Positions 24,874 to 34,694 are shown, counted from the first letter of the stretch. The stretch: DNA of 64,000 bases from Nitrosospira sp. Is2 (GCF_033095785.1 NZ_CP137134.1:1054001-1118000), one strand, 5' to 3'. Made by a program: numbers and translations. The notes: generated by a model not told the origin, from the sequence alone.

Positions 24874-26640
24874 CTACATGTGGCGCAGCTTGATGTGCAG
24901 CTCCCGCAACTGTTTCTCGCCCACCGCGCTGGGCGCATGCGTAAGCAGGCATTGGGCACGCTGTGTCTTGGGAAAGGCGATAACATCGCGGATTGATTCA
25001 GTGCCCGCCATCATGGCAACGACGCGGTCAAGCCCGAAAGCGATGCCGCCATGGGGTGGCGCGCCATATTGCAGCGCTTCCAGCAAAAAGCCGAATTTTT
25101 CGTCTGCCTCATCAGCACCGATATTCAACGCGCGAAATACTTTCGACTGAATTTCCTGACGATGGATACGCACTGAACCGCCGCCAATCTCCGATCCGTT
25201 CAATACCATGTCATACGCCTTGGATAAGGCCCTCTCGGGATCGTTTTCCAGCAGATCCTCGTGACCATCCGCGGGAGCAGTAAATGGATGATGCAACGCC
25301 TTCCAGCGGTTTTCCTCTTCATCCCGTTCGAACATGGGGAAATCGACCACCCATAGCGGCTTCCACCCAGCTTCGGCGAGACCACGATCATGGCCGGCCT
25401 TTGCGCGTAGCGCGCCCAGTGCTTCGTTCACAACGTGGGCCTTGTCTGCGCCGAAGAAGATGAGATCACCGTTTTGCGCGCCGGTACGCTCCAGAACGAT
25501 GTTCACCACGCTCTCAGACAGAAATTTCAGTATCGGCGATTGCAAGCCCTCCACCCCTTTTTCAAGGGCATTGACTTTGATGTATGCGAGCCCTTTCGCC
25601 CCATATATCGCCACAAAGTTGCCGTAGTCGTCTATCTCCTTGCGTGACAGTTCGCCGCCACCCGGCAGCAGAAGCGCGGCTACCCGTCCGCCAGGCCGTT
25701 GCGCCGCTTCGCGGAATACCTTGAAATCCACTTCCCTCATTACATCGGTGAGCTCGGTTAAAACCAGCGGAACGCGCAAATCGGGCTTATCTGAACCGTA
25801 GCGTGACATGGCTTCTGCGTACGGCAGGCGCGGAAAAGGGTTCGGCAGATCGATATTCATGGCGCTCTTGAACACGCCGCAAATCATTTCTTCCATCAGC
25901 GCCATGATTTGGGCTTCGTTCAGAAAAGACGTCTCAATATCGATCTGCGTGAATTCAGGCTGCCGGTCGGCCCGTAAATCCTCGTCGCGAAAGCATTTGG
26001 TAATCTGGTAGTAGCGGTCGAAGCCGGCAACCATCAGCAGTTGCTTGAACAATTGCGGCGACTGCGGAAGAGCAAAAAAATGCCCGACGTTAACCCGCGA
26101 CGGCACCAGATAATCGCGCGCGCCTTCCGGCGTTGACTTGGTGAGCACTGGCGTCTCCACGTCCAGGAAACCGTGCTGATCGAGGAATACGCGAATCGCC
26201 ATTGCTACCTTGTAGCGCAACCGCAGGTTTGCCTGCATTTGAGGACGCCGCAGATCGAGATACCGGTGCTCCAGCCTCACGGATTCGCTCAGGTTTTCAT
26301 CGTCCATCAGAAATGGCGGAGTCAACGACGTGTTGAGAATTTCGATCGATTGAACCAGCACCTCAATCTCGCCGCTCACCAGATTCGGATTAACCGTCCC
26401 GGCTGGGCGATGCCGCACAGTGCCTGCGACTTTGAGAACAAACTCGTTGCGAATTTTTTCTGCAATCCCGAAAGCCTCCGCATTATCCGGGTCGCATACC
26501 ACCTGCACCAGGCCTTCTCGATCGCGCAAATCGACAAAAATAACGCCGCCATGATCGCGGCGGCGATGCACCCAGCCGTAAAGCGTAATTGTTCGGTTCA
26601 GGTATTTGGTATCGATAAGGCCGCAGTAGTCAGTTCGCAT
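24874..26640 (-). CDS. aspS: Aspartyl-tRNA synthetase
   Basis: Class II aminoacyl-tRNA synthetase of 588 residues with an N-terminal OB-fold anticodon domain (LYGWVHRRRDHGGVIFVDLRD), motif 2 (KCFRDEDLRADRQPEFTQID), a bacterial insertion domain and motif 3 (GIAFGLDRVVAMM). Whether it also charges tRNA-Asn depends on the presence of gatCAB, which is not in the window. It is followed by nudB and preceded by the DUF502 gene, all on the minus strand. Confidence 0.97.
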   Translation of the reverse strand: MRTDYCGLIDTKYLNRTITLYGWVHRRRDHGGVIFVDLRDREGLVQVVCDPDNAEAFGIAEKIRNEFVLKVAGTVRHRPAGTVNPNLVSGEIEVLVQSIEILNTSLTPPFLMDDENLSESVRLEHRYLDLRRPQMQANLRLRYKVAMAIRVFLDQHGFLDVETPVLTKSTPEGARDYLVPSRVNVGHFFALPQSPQLFKQLLMVAGFDRYYQITKCFRDEDLRADRQPEFTQIDIETSFLNEAQIMALMEEMICGVFKSAMNIDLPNPFPRLPYAEAMSRYGSDKPDLRVPLVLTELTDVMREVDFKVFREAAQRPGGRVAALLLPGGGELSRKEIDDYGNFVAIYGAKGLAYIKVNALEKGVEGLQSPILKFLSESVVNIVLERTGAQNGDLIFFGADKAHVVNEALGALRAKAGHDRGLAEAGWKPLWVVDFPMFERDEEENRWKALHHPFTAPADGHEDLLENDPERALSKAYDMVLNGSEIGGGSVRIHRQEIQSKVFRALNIGADEADEKFGFLLEALQYGAPPHGGIAFGLDRVVAMMAGTESIRDVIAFPKTQRAQCLLTHAPSAVGEKQLRELHIKLRHM

Positions 26641-26670
26641 GGCGAGTCGATCAGTGGAAAAGTAAGGGAA

Positions 26671-27342
26671 TCAGGGTTTTTCGCTCGGCGTCGAATTGAC
26701 GGTGTTGGCGCCATGCAGCAGCACCGCCTGCGATGGGGTAGGATGTTTTTTTCCGTTGCCGGGCGCGACCACGCCCATGGAAATGATGTACTTCAGCGCT
26801 GCGTCCACGCTCATGTCGAGTTCGATCACGTCGCTTCTCGGCATCATCAGGAAAAAACCGGAGGTAGGGTTGGGCGTGGTAGGCACATAAACGCTCACGT
26901 ACTCGCCCTTGAGATGATTGACCACATCGCCCCCCGGCGACCCGGTCATGAACGCGATTGTCCAGGAACCCTGGCGTGGATACTGCACGAGCAGCGCCTT
27001 GCGAAAAGCCTCGCCCTGACTGGAAAACAGAGTATCGCTGACCTGCTTGACGCCATAATAGATAGACTTCACCACCGGTATGCGCCACAGCACGCCTTCC
27101 CAGAAGACCACCAGCCGCTGCCCGATAATGTTGGTGGTGGCGAGACCGGTCAGGAATACCACCAGCAGGGTCAGCACGGCCCCCATGCCTGGAATGTAGA
27201 TGCCCACCAGGGTTTCCGGCTGCAGGCTGCGCGGAAGGAGCAACAGCGACTGGTCCATTGTGCTGATCAGAAATTTCAACGCCCAAGCGGTAATACCGAG
27301 AGGTACCCAGATCAGGAGCCCAGTGATGAAATAACGTTTCAT
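26671..27342 (-). CDS. DUF502 membrane protein
   Basis: A 223-residue inner-membrane protein of the DUF502 family, function unknown. Two hydrophobic helices are near the N-terminus: FITGLLIWVPLGITAWAL and VLTLLVVFLTGLATTNI. The family motifs IPVVKSIYYGVKQV and VYVPTTPNPTSGFFLMMP follow. The ATG at 27342 (MKRYFITG) is the family start; the frame extends upstream through fmdB without homology. It sits between fmdB and aspS, the usual order in Betaproteobacteria. Confidence 0.9.
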   Translation of the reverse strand: MKRYFITGLLIWVPLGITAWALKFLISTMDQSLLLLPRSLQPETLVGIYIPGMGAVLTLLVVFLTGLATTNIIGQRLVVFWEGVLWRIPVVKSIYYGVKQVSDTLFSSQGEAFRKALLVQYPRQGSWTIAFMTGSPGGDVVNHLKGEYVSVYVPTTPNPTSGFFLMMPRSDVIELDMSVDAALKYIISMGVVAPGNGKKHPTPSQAVLLHGANTVNSTPSEKP

Positions 27343-27355
27343 GTATCGCAGCGGG

Positions 27356-27664
27356 TTAGTCGTCAACGCAGGCAGGGGATGCCGCCGGCGCAGCCGGGGT
27401 AGCGGTGTCGCTCTTCGCCGCACCGGTGTCGCTCTTCGCGGCAGCGCTTGTTTCGGCATCGGGTTTGGATTTAGGCTTTCCGCCATTCTTGAAATCGGTA
27501 GCGTACCAGCCGCTGCCCTTCAACTGAAAACCGGCGGCGGAAATGAGCTTCGCATAAGCATCGCTGCCACAGGCGGGGCAAGCCGTGATCGGCGCGTCGT
27601 TCACCTTTTGCAGGTACTCTTTTTCAAACCCGCAGGACCCGCAACGGTATTCATATATCGGCAT
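27356..27664 (-). CDS. FmdB-type zinc-ribbon regulatory protein
   Basis: A 102-residue protein starting MPIYEYRCGSCG. The pairs CGSC and CPAC form a zinc ribbon. The tail is low-complexity, rich in Ala, Thr, Lys and Ser (two AAKSD repeats), which is common in this family. The role is unclear; the family is named after a putative regulator of formamidase genes. The start at 27664 is set by the conserved N-terminus rather than the ATG five codons earlier. Confidence 0.9.
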   Translation of the reverse strand: MPIYEYRCGSCGFEKEYLQKVNDAPITACPACGSDAYAKLISAAGFQLKGSGWYATDFKNGGKPKSKPDAETSAAAKSDTGAAKSDTATPAAPAASPACVDD

Positions 27665-27914
27665 GACATCCTCCAGCAAAAGCGGAATCGGGATAAAAAG
27701 GAATTATACCTTAACGAACCCATGAATAAGTTCTCCGCTGAGGACTCGTTCAGCAAAGGTTCCTTACCTGGGGCTAACCGCAAAATACGGGCCGTGAACG
27801 CGGTTACAAGTAGAAAGGGTAGAAAAATTACTAAACCAGCATCGCGCCTTCGCGGGACACGGGAAATTGTGCAGATTGATCGGGGATCGGGTAGAGACCA
27901 GCTAAGAACCCGGC

Positions 27915-28109
27915 TTAACTCACATTTATGATGAAATCATCACGGCGATGAGAGCGGAATGGGTTCTCCTGGCAGAAACGGTCAAAGGCAACGTCCCTGG
28001 CTTCCGATTCCGAGTTGGCGTCAACTTCGTAATTCGCCAGAACGCCACTGAAATTGGGGTGAGTGTCTATCGATGGGGCCACCGGGGTAATAAGAACTTT
28101 GTACTTCAT
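27915..28109 (-). CDS. Small hypothetical protein
   Basis: A 64-residue protein beginning MKYKVLITPVAPSID. I do not recognise it. A good ribosome binding site (GGAGGGA) lies 5 bases before the ATG at 28109. The sequence has the beta-strand and helix pattern of a small soluble domain (YEVDANSESEARDVAFDRF). It is isolated, 250 bases from fmdB. Confidence 0.55.
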   Translation of the reverse strand: MKYKVLITPVAPSIDTHPNFSGVLANYEVDANSESEARDVAFDRFCQENPFRSHRRDDFIINVS

Positions 28110-28767
28110 TCCATCCCTCCGTTTCGTGTTTCAGTCGTCTCATCTTTTACATGCCTGTAACACAAGGATAGTACGTGCCGAGCTTCTTTGCAGCCCCTGT
28201 GTTCTCTATAGGATAGCGGAGCGGGCTGAGCAGTTACGATAGGCGCCGTAAACGTTGTTGCGCTTGATCGACGAGTTGAAAGCCGTAAGGAGAATGAGCT
28301 ACTAGCAGCCCTGGAAAGATGAATGCTGAGCGTGGAGGGAATGGTGAGTTACTCCCTGGCCCTGGACGTTAAACCAAAAAGCCGCCTACAAACCTTGTTG
28401 CAACAGACTCTTATAATTTTAATTCGTCATTTATACCTGGTTTCGTATCCGGTTTTGAATTCTTTCCCCTGTTTTAGACCTTACTCCATCAGCTCCAACT
28501 CTAATCCTCAAACGCCTATTAGCCCCGTCAACATAAAATTTTAACTTTCCAGAAGATCACGGGTTGACCTATTAAACCAGAGATGCATGCAAGTTTAGAA
28601 TCGTTACACCACTGCTCAGCTTGAGATAAGCTATCTCCCAAAACCAGAAAATCGAGATCTGCAAATATTTTCCGTTTATGGAATTGGGGGAGAAAGTCAT
28701 GGAACTCATAGGTAAGCCGAGCTTTTTTGCCTAACTTGAAAAGGGCTAACATTTAAGAAGGTGTTTG
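28110..28767. other. AT-rich intergenic stretch before the STAND gene
   Basis: About 660 bases without a convincing gene. The base composition becomes visibly more AT-rich from about 28380 on and stays so through the next gene. This suggests that the left edge of an acquired segment lies near 28365, where an 11-bp direct repeat begins. A 74-codon minus-strand frame (28528-28752) shows no family likeness and was not accepted. Confidence 0.45.
28365..28375. repeat. Left copy of GACGTTAAACC flanking the STAND islet
   Basis: GACGTTAAACC is repeated in the same orientation at 32853-32863, where it is part of the last codons of ychF. With flanks CTG and CTA the match is 13 of 14. It could be a target-site or attachment duplication. 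Confidence 0.35.
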
Positions 28768-31700
28768 ATGAGTATTAGCGTAATTTTTGTACATGGACTA
28801 GGTGGGGGAGCATCAACATGGGGATCATTCCCTCAACTTATTACTGAAGATACGGATTTAGACGTCAACGTCGATTTCATGGTTTACCCGTCCCCTTTCT
28901 TGGGAATCAAGTGGAACATTTTTCAGCGTGACTTCCAGTCGATCGAAGACTTGGCTAAAACACTAAGAACTTTAATCGAGAACAAACATGGCGATGCCGA
29001 TGAGATTGTTCTTGTTGGCCATAGTTTGGGTGGCCTAATCATCCGAAAATACCTATTGGAAGAAAGGATAGCGGGAAATAAACCGCGAGCTGGGAAGGTG
29101 ATACTGTATGCAGTTCCCAATAACGGTGCGCCTCTAGCGTTAATTGGTAGAGCGATTTCTATTCATAAAAACCTTCATCTTTGGCAATTAAGGGAAAACT
29201 CCGGATTCGTAAAGCAGCTAAACGAAAGTTGGGCTCGGTCAAGAATTGAAGATGATGTAGAGATGACTGTTGTAGTCGCCGGGAACGATAAGGTAGTGAG
29301 TATAGACAGTGCTGAGGGACCATTTAAGCGCCTTCCGCCTCTCCAAATTTCCGGGGTAGGTCATTTGGACGTCGCAAAGCCGAGATGTTCTTCAGACATG
29401 TCGTTCCACATTTTAAAAAACGCGATTTTGAAGAAGAAATATTTACCAAAATTTCAACCGCAAATACAAATTGGATCTGACTTCACTGGTTGGCAAAAGT
29501 ATTCGGATTTATTCAAGTTCAAATTTTGTTTGGATGAAAACAGGCAACGCGTATTTGATTCATTGCTAACCGAACTTACTAAAGTGCGCTTGTTTCTTCG
29601 CATAAAAGGATTGTCGGGGTTAGGCAAAACTCGGCTCATCTATGAGGCAATACTTGCCTCCCCTCAAGAAATTAAAGACAAGGTACTGTACGTAAATGCC
29701 GCTGATGAGAGTTCTGGCTTAAGAAACTGGTTGAGACGAGCGATCGACCGGGGTTATAAAGGAATTTTGATTGTAGATAATTGCAAGCCAGAATTACATA
29801 AAGATCTAAGCGAAGAAGTTGCAAGAACAGACAGCAACGTTCTACTGATAACCTTGGATCATAGTCTTGACCGGTCGTCTGCCAGTACCCACGAATACCT
29901 AATCGGGCCACTTGATTTAATCCACATTAAAGCCTTACTTCAACCTGAATATGGGAACAGTATACCCGATTTAGATCGCGTCGCAGCGTTTGCTCAAGGC
30001 TTCCCTCAGATGGCGGTGCTTATCGCCAAAGCACGATTATTGAATGACCCGGAGGTCGGAAAATTAACGGATGATCAGCTGGCAGAGAGGTTGCTGGGAG
30101 ACATTAATCAAACCGAGCAAGCAATATTAAGAGGTTGCTCATTGTTTGACCGGTTCGGATGCGAAGAAGCAGTGTCCGATCAGTACAAATATCTTGCAAC
30201 TAAGGTAGTTAAAGTTACAGCTCCTGAGTTTTATAAATGTATAAAAAAATTTCAACAAAAAGGCTTGGTCGACATAAGCGGTCGTTATGCTCAGTTGGTG
30301 CCTAAGCCTTTGGCGGTACGTTTGGCTTCAGAGTGGTGGAATCAGACACATAGAGAAGAACAAGTGTCTTTCCTACAAGAAATTCCCGCGAATCTAGTTG
30401 AGCCATTCTGCCTTCAGGTAACGATGCTTTCATTTATTCCAGAGGTTAAAGAACTGACTCTAACTCTATGCGGGCCCCAAGGCCCTTTTGGGCAAGCGGA
30501 GGCGATCTTGTCGACCAGGGGTTCACGCCTCCTCCGCTCATTTGTTGAAGTGGACCCTATCGCCACATCCTCCGCCTTATTTCGCATCCTAAACAGCTTG
30601 AGCCATGAAGAATTAACCAATATTTCTGGGGATGTGAGGAGAAACTTGGTTTGGGCACTAGAAAAACTTGTCTTTCACGCTCGCGTTTTTGAAGAGGCAG
30701 CTTGGAGCTTAATGCTGCTTGCGTCAGCAGAAAACGAAAGCTGGAGTAATAACGCAACAGGGATCTTTTCGCATCTATTCGGAATTCACCTTCCAGGAAC
30801 AGAAGCGGATTTTGCATTAAGGTTGCGTTTCCTTCAGAGAGCCATAGAGTTGAATGATAGCGACGTTGATAAAGTCGTTATCAAAGCCCTTAATGCCTCG
30901 GTGGAAACACATGGGGGCCGGCGCGCGATTGGTGCAGAGTATCAGGGAACTTCTGCGCCGCTGAAAGAGTGGCACCCTAGATTGTGGCAAGAAATATTTG
31001 ATTATTGGGATGCTACTTTTGCGATCCTGGTGAAATTTGTCGAACGACGCAACGAAAATTCCCAGGAAGCACAAGAAATTATTGGCCGTTCTATACGACG
31101 TATGATTCGCCACGGCAGAATTGAAATGCTTGATCGCGCTATTACACGGTTGGTTGAGCTAAACGGACGATACTGGCCCAGCGCACTCGATAGTATAAAA
31201 AGTATATTTGAGCATGATACTAAAGATCTGCAACAGGAAGGAATGCACGCCCTCTCCGATTGGCTCGGGTTACTTGCGCCAGACGAAAAGAACCTCTCTG
31301 AAAGGTTAAAAATAGTAGTCGTGAATCCCCCTAGAGAATACCGGGAAGACGAACGGGGCGACTACATTGATCTGGCCGCATTGAACGCTGAGCAATTGGC
31401 GACCGAATTAAGTAAACACATTAATCAGGTAGCTGAATATATTCCTCTGCTGATTTCGGGTGAGCAAAAACAGACACTTGTTTTCGGTAAACGCTTGGCA
31501 ACTGAATCTGAAGATGCTGAATTTTTGCTACAGCTGACCATGGCGGAGCTTGGTCGAGTCGAGAACGCTAACGAGTTGTTCGCGATGGGGTTGTTGAGCG
31601 GCCTTTATGTCCGATCAATTAACAGGTGGAACGCAGTTTTGGAACAATTCTCCACTGAAAAACATCTCATCAAATACTATCCCAACGCTCTCCGCAGCGG

Positions 31701-32673
31701 GGAAATGCAAAGCACTCATCTTTTAAAACTACTCGACCTCATTAGGGACGGGCAGTTGAAATCCAACTCTGCTTCCATCTTAAGCTATGGTAAAGCGACA
31801 TCCCATCTAAGCAGTAAAGATATTTCTACATTCTGTCTAGAACTGGCAGAAATCGATGCTAGAGGCGCTTGGACTGCACTTGGCATTCTGTTCATGCATT
31901 GCTTTACTGATGATAATACGTTTAGCGAGAATAGACTCACCCTACGGAAACTCGTAACTAAGACCCCTCTAAATAATAACGAATTTATTGGTGGCCATAT
32001 GGATATTTATCACTGGGTCGAGGTAACGAAGAAACTTTTAGCGACTGAAGGGCGACCATTTTGTGAAGATGTCTGTCGGCATATAATTGCCGCATCCAAT
32101 GACCAACTTGATTATGGCGATATTTCCAACTCTATAAAACCTCTACTCATAGACATAATGAAAGCCTACGGCGAAGCTGTTTGGCCCATTTTCGGTGCTG
32201 CTATTGTTTCGGCGAAACCGATACAACTCTTCTGGCTCCAAGAGCTTCTTGAACGGGATGGAGCACGCTCAGCCGCTCAACCTAGTGTCTTTGCGCTGTT
32301 GCCTTCGGACTTTGTAATCGAGTGGTGCACACAGAACTTGAAAATAGCTCCATTTTTTGTTGCTAGAACGATAGATGTCTTTGATGAAGGTCCTGACGGT
32401 GTTAAACAGCCCACCGCACTTTTTATTGCCTTGCTAGAAAACTTTGGAGGACTTGAGAGGTTTCGAAGTGAATTATCAGCCAACCTTGGAACGGGTACGT
32501 GGTGCGGGTCCCTTGTCCCCTATTTGCAGTCTGATAAAAATGCTCTGTCACCATTGCTTCATCATGCGCATGAGAACGTTAGGTCTTGGGTTCGAGAATA
32601 TATCGCCTATCTCGATAGTGCTATAAAGCACGAGTCCATGATGGATGACGAGGATAGGCTCGGGGTACGCTGA
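28768..32673 (+). CDS. Alpha/beta-hydrolase plus STAND NTPase, NLR-like putative antiviral protein
   Basis: A 1301-residue protein in three parts. Residues 1-215 are a serine hydrolase: oxyanion motif FVHGLGGG, nucleophile elbow GHSLGG with S86, probable Asp174 (AGNDKVV) and His199 (GVGHLD). Residues of about 255-500 are a STAND-type P-loop NTPase, with Walker A GLSGLGKT (281-288) and Walker B-like ILIVDN (333-338). The remaining 800 residues are helical and repeat-like, as in target-sensing arms. Bacterial STAND proteins with toxic N-terminal effectors (Avs and NLR-like) detect phage proteins and kill the cell. Here the effector would be a lipase, esterase or peptidase. ATG 28768, with AAGAAGG before it, is preferred to the TTG one codon earlier. 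The gene stands alone and is AT-rich. Confidence 0.85.
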   Translation: MSISVIFVHGLGGGASTWGSFPQLITEDTDLDVNVDFMVYPSPFLGIKWNIFQRDFQSIEDLAKTLRTLIENKHGDADEIVLVGHSLGGLIIRKYLLEERIAGNKPRAGKVILYAVPNNGAPLALIGRAISIHKNLHLWQLRENSGFVKQLNESWARSRIEDDVEMTVVVAGNDKVVSIDSAEGPFKRLPPLQISGVGHLDVAKPRCSSDMSFHILKNAILKKKYLPKFQPQIQIGSDFTGWQKYSDLFKFKFCLDENRQRVFDSLLTELTKVRLFLRIKGLSGLGKTRLIYEAILASPQEIKDKVLYVNAADESSGLRNWLRRAIDRGYKGILIVDNCKPELHKDLSEEVARTDSNVLLITLDHSLDRSSASTHEYLIGPLDLIHIKALLQPEYGNSIPDLDRVAAFAQGFPQMAVLIAKARLLNDPEVGKLTDDQLAERLLGDINQTEQAILRGCSLFDRFGCEEAVSDQYKYLATKVVKVTAPEFYKCIKKFQQKGLVDISGRYAQLVPKPLAVRLASEWWNQTHREEQVSFLQEIPANLVEPFCLQVTMLSFIPEVKELTLTLCGPQGPFGQAEAILSTRGSRLLRSFVEVDPIATSSALFRILNSLSHEELTNISGDVRRNLVWALEKLVFHARVFEEAAWSLMLLASAENESWSNNATGIFSHLFGIHLPGTEADFALRLRFLQRAIELNDSDVDKVVIKALNASVETHGGRRAIGAEYQGTSAPLKEWHPRLWQEIFDYWDATFAILVKFVERRNENSQEAQEIIGRSIRRMIRHGRIEMLDRAITRLVELNGRYWPSALDSIKSIFEHDTKDLQQEGMHALSDWLGLLAPDEKNLSERLKIVVVNPPREYREDERGDYIDLAALNAEQLATELSKHINQVAEYIPLLISGEQKQTLVFGKRLATESEDAEFLLQLTMAELGRVENANELFAMGLLSGLYVRSINRWNAVLEQFSTEKHLIKYYPNALRSGEMQSTHLLKLLDLIRDGQLKSNSASILSYGKATSHLSSKDISTFCLELAEIDARGAWTALGILFMHCFTDDNTFSENRLTLRKLVTKTPLNNNEFIGGHMDIYHWVEVTKKLLATEGRPFCEDVCRHIIAASNDQLDYGDISNSIKPLLIDIMKAYGEAVWPIFGAAIVSAKPIQLFWLQELLERDGARSAAQPSVFALLPSDFVIEWCTQNLKIAPFFVARTIDVFDEGPDGVKQPTALFIALLENFGGLERFRSELSANLGTGTWCGSLVPYLQSDKNALSPLLHHAHENVRSWVREYIAYLDSAIKHESMMDDEDRLGVR

Positions 32674-32849
32674 TAGCGCCTAGGCTGTGTTCCGCGAGCC
32701 ATTGTGCGCGAGGACGAATTCAACTTCTGAACCGTCTACTTGGCGGGGAGCTTGCGATGGAGCGAAGAAATACCGTCTCTCTCGTCAAATTGACGAGGCT
32801 ACAAGGAAATGTCGGCGTACGCTGAGGTATGGAGAAATCCGAGGACTTG

Positions 32850-33941
32850 CTAGACGTTAAACCTGAAATGCATTACGTCGCCATCCTTGACGACGTATTC
32901 CTTGCCCTCCAGCCTCATCTTTCCCGCCTCCTTCGCGCCCTGCTCGCCGTTACAGGCAATGAAGTCGTCGTAGCCGATGACCTCGGCACGGATGAAGCCT
33001 TTCTCGAAATCGGTATGGATCACCGCAGCGGCCTGCGGCGCGGTGTCGCCCTTCGATATGGTCCATGCGCGCACTTCTTTCACGCCGGCAGTGAAATACG
33101 TCTGCAAGCCAAGCAACTGGTAGGCGGCACGGATCAGGCGATTTAGTCCAGGTTCCTCAAGATTCATATCCGCAAGAAAGATCTGCTTATCCTCATCCGG
33201 CATGTCGGCAATTTCCGCCTCCAGTGCGGCGCAGATGGCGACAACCGGTGCGCCCTCGCCCGCCGCGTACTCCTGCACGCGTTCCAGCAGGGGATTATTC
33301 GTGAAACCTTTTTCGTCGACGTTGGCAACGTAGATCGCGGGCTTGGCCGTCAACAGGCACAAGGGCTGCAACAGCTGCTCTTGTTCTTTGTCAAGCCCCA
33401 GGCTTCGGACAGGCTTCCCCTGGTCAAGGTGCGCCCGCACCATTTCGAGCAGCGCCACAAACTTGATCGCTTCCTTGACCCCCGATTTGGCAAGTTTGCT
33501 TTCGCGTTGCAGCGCTTTTTCCAATGTAGCCAGGTCAGCCAACGCCAATTCGGTCTGTATGGTTTCAATATCCGAAATTGGATCAACGTTCCCGGACACA
33601 TGCACAACGTTGTCATCGGCGAAACATCGCACCATGTTGATGATGCCATCGGTTTCTCGAATGGTAGCAAGGAACTTGTTGCCCAGTCCCTCCCCCTTGG
33701 AGGCGCCCGCAACAAGGCCAGCGATATCTACAAACTCGACAATGGCAGGCTGTATCTTTTGCGGCTTGACGATTGCAGAGAGTGCGGCGAGGCGCTGATC
33801 AGGAACTTCGACAATGCCTATATTGGGCTCGATAGTGCAGAACGGATAATTTTCGGCGGCGATCCCCGCCTTGGTCAACGCGTTGAAGAGAGTGGATTTC
33901 CCGACGTTGGGCAGACCAACGATACCGCATTTGAGGCTCAT
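32850..33941 (-). CDS. ychF: Ribosome-binding ATPase YchF (OLA1 family)
   Basis: A 363-residue Obg-related P-loop protein that prefers ATP and is linked to redox stress and translation. It has the N-terminal GIVGLPNVGKSTLFNAL, switch II DIAGLVAGASKGEGLGN, the altered specificity motif NVDE (in place of NKxD, hence ATP) and a C-terminal TGS domain (FIRAEVIGYDDF, MHFRFNV). It is the last gene of the prs-rplY-pth-ychF run. Its final codons form one copy of the 11-bp repeat flanking the STAND gene, and the coding sequence is intact. Confidence 0.97.
   Translation of the reverse strand: MSLKCGIVGLPNVGKSTLFNALTKAGIAAENYPFCTIEPNIGIVEVPDQRLAALSAIVKPQKIQPAIVEFVDIAGLVAGASKGEGLGNKFLATIRETDGIINMVRCFADDNVVHVSGNVDPISDIETIQTELALADLATLEKALQRESKLAKSGVKEAIKFVALLEMVRAHLDQGKPVRSLGLDKEQEQLLQPLCLLTAKPAIYVANVDEKGFTNNPLLERVQEYAAGEGAPVVAICAALEAEIADMPDEDKQIFLADMNLEEPGLNRLIRAAYQLLGLQTYFTAGVKEVRAWTISKGDTAPQAAAVIHTDFEKGFIRAEVIGYDDFIACNGEQGAKEAGKMRLEGKEYVVKDGDVMHFRFNV
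32853..32863. repeat. Right copy of GACGTTAAACC (within the ychF 3' end)
   Basis: Direct repeat of 28365-28375. On the ychF strand it encodes the last residues before the stop codon. Confidence 0.35.
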
Positions 33942-34042
33942 AATTTAATCTGTTGTGAACGACTGGCTTTGGACCGATGTGACGGAACGAGGCGCATGCC
34001 TCGAAGCCGGAAGAGAAGCGATGCGGCATTATTTCGCACGGC

Positions 34043-34627
34043 TTATTTTTCCTCTTTATCCTTGGTGTGCAACTTCATCATTGCAGCCTGGCAATTACCT
34101 TGCGCGATCAGCGGCCAAACCTCCAGACTGCGCTCGATAGCCTCGTCTATGAGGTCCGACTCTTCTCTGCGGGGGGGCTGCAACACATAATTCACCACCG
34201 CATTCTTATCGCCTGGATGACCAATGCCAATGCGCAAGCGCCAGAAATTCCGCGTCGCAAGATGCGCCGCGATATCCTTCAACCCGTTGTGGCCCCCCAA
34301 CCCGCCGTCCAGCTTTAGTCTGGATGTGCCCGGCGGTAAATCCAGTTCGTCGTGGACCACGAGCATTTGATCGGGCTCGATTTTATAAAAGCGGCACAAC
34401 GCGGCAACGGCGCGTCCGCTCGCGTTCATATAGGTCTGCGGATTGAGCAGCCACAGTTCGGACTCGCCTTGGCCGATACGTGCGCATAGGCCGTGAAATC
34501 TGGGTTCCGCTTTTAACGCAACGCCTAATTGATCGGCCAGCCGCGATATCCACCAGGTGCCGGCGTTATGGCGCGTAGCGGTGTATTCCCTGCCCGGGTT
34601 GCCAAGACCGACAATGAGTTTCATCAA
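34043..34627 (-). CDS. pth: Peptidyl-tRNA hydrolase
   Basis: Recycles peptidyl-tRNAs that drop off ribosomes. The 194-residue protein has GLGNPGREYTATRHNAG with the conserved Asn and the catalytic His, QTYMNASGRAV and VVHDELDLPPG with the conserved Asp. It lies downstream of rplY and upstream of ychF on the minus strand, the standard order in Proteobacteria. Confidence 0.97.
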   Translation of the reverse strand: MMKLIVGLGNPGREYTATRHNAGTWWISRLADQLGVALKAEPRFHGLCARIGQGESELWLLNPQTYMNASGRAVAALCRFYKIEPDQMLVVHDELDLPPGTSRLKLDGGLGGHNGLKDIAAHLATRNFWRLRIGIGHPGDKNAVVNYVLQPPRREESDLIDEAIERSLEVWPLIAQGNCQAAMMKLHTKDKEEK

Positions 34628-34657
34628 ACGCGACGAGTGAAAAAACCTGTGCTATTA

Positions 34658-34694
34658 AAAAGAAAACCCGCCGGAACCGGTTTAAGTCCAGCGG
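34658..34694 (-). terminator. Terminator after rplY
   Basis: Read on the minus strand, CCCGCTGGA and TTCCGGCGGG pair (one G-U) around a loop and are followed by TTTTCTTTTT. It lies between the rplY stop and the pth start, so pth may be expressed by readthrough or its own promoter. Confidence 0.65.

Noticed and set aside
26173..27402. 409-codon plus-strand frame across aspS, DUF502 and fmdB
   Set aside because: It is antisense to three genes with clear families; its His/Arg/Gln-rich composition is that of a shadow frame.
28528..28752. 74-codon minus-strand frame divergent from the STAND gene
   Set aside because: No ribosome binding site or family; considered as a possible partner of the STAND gene but unsupported.
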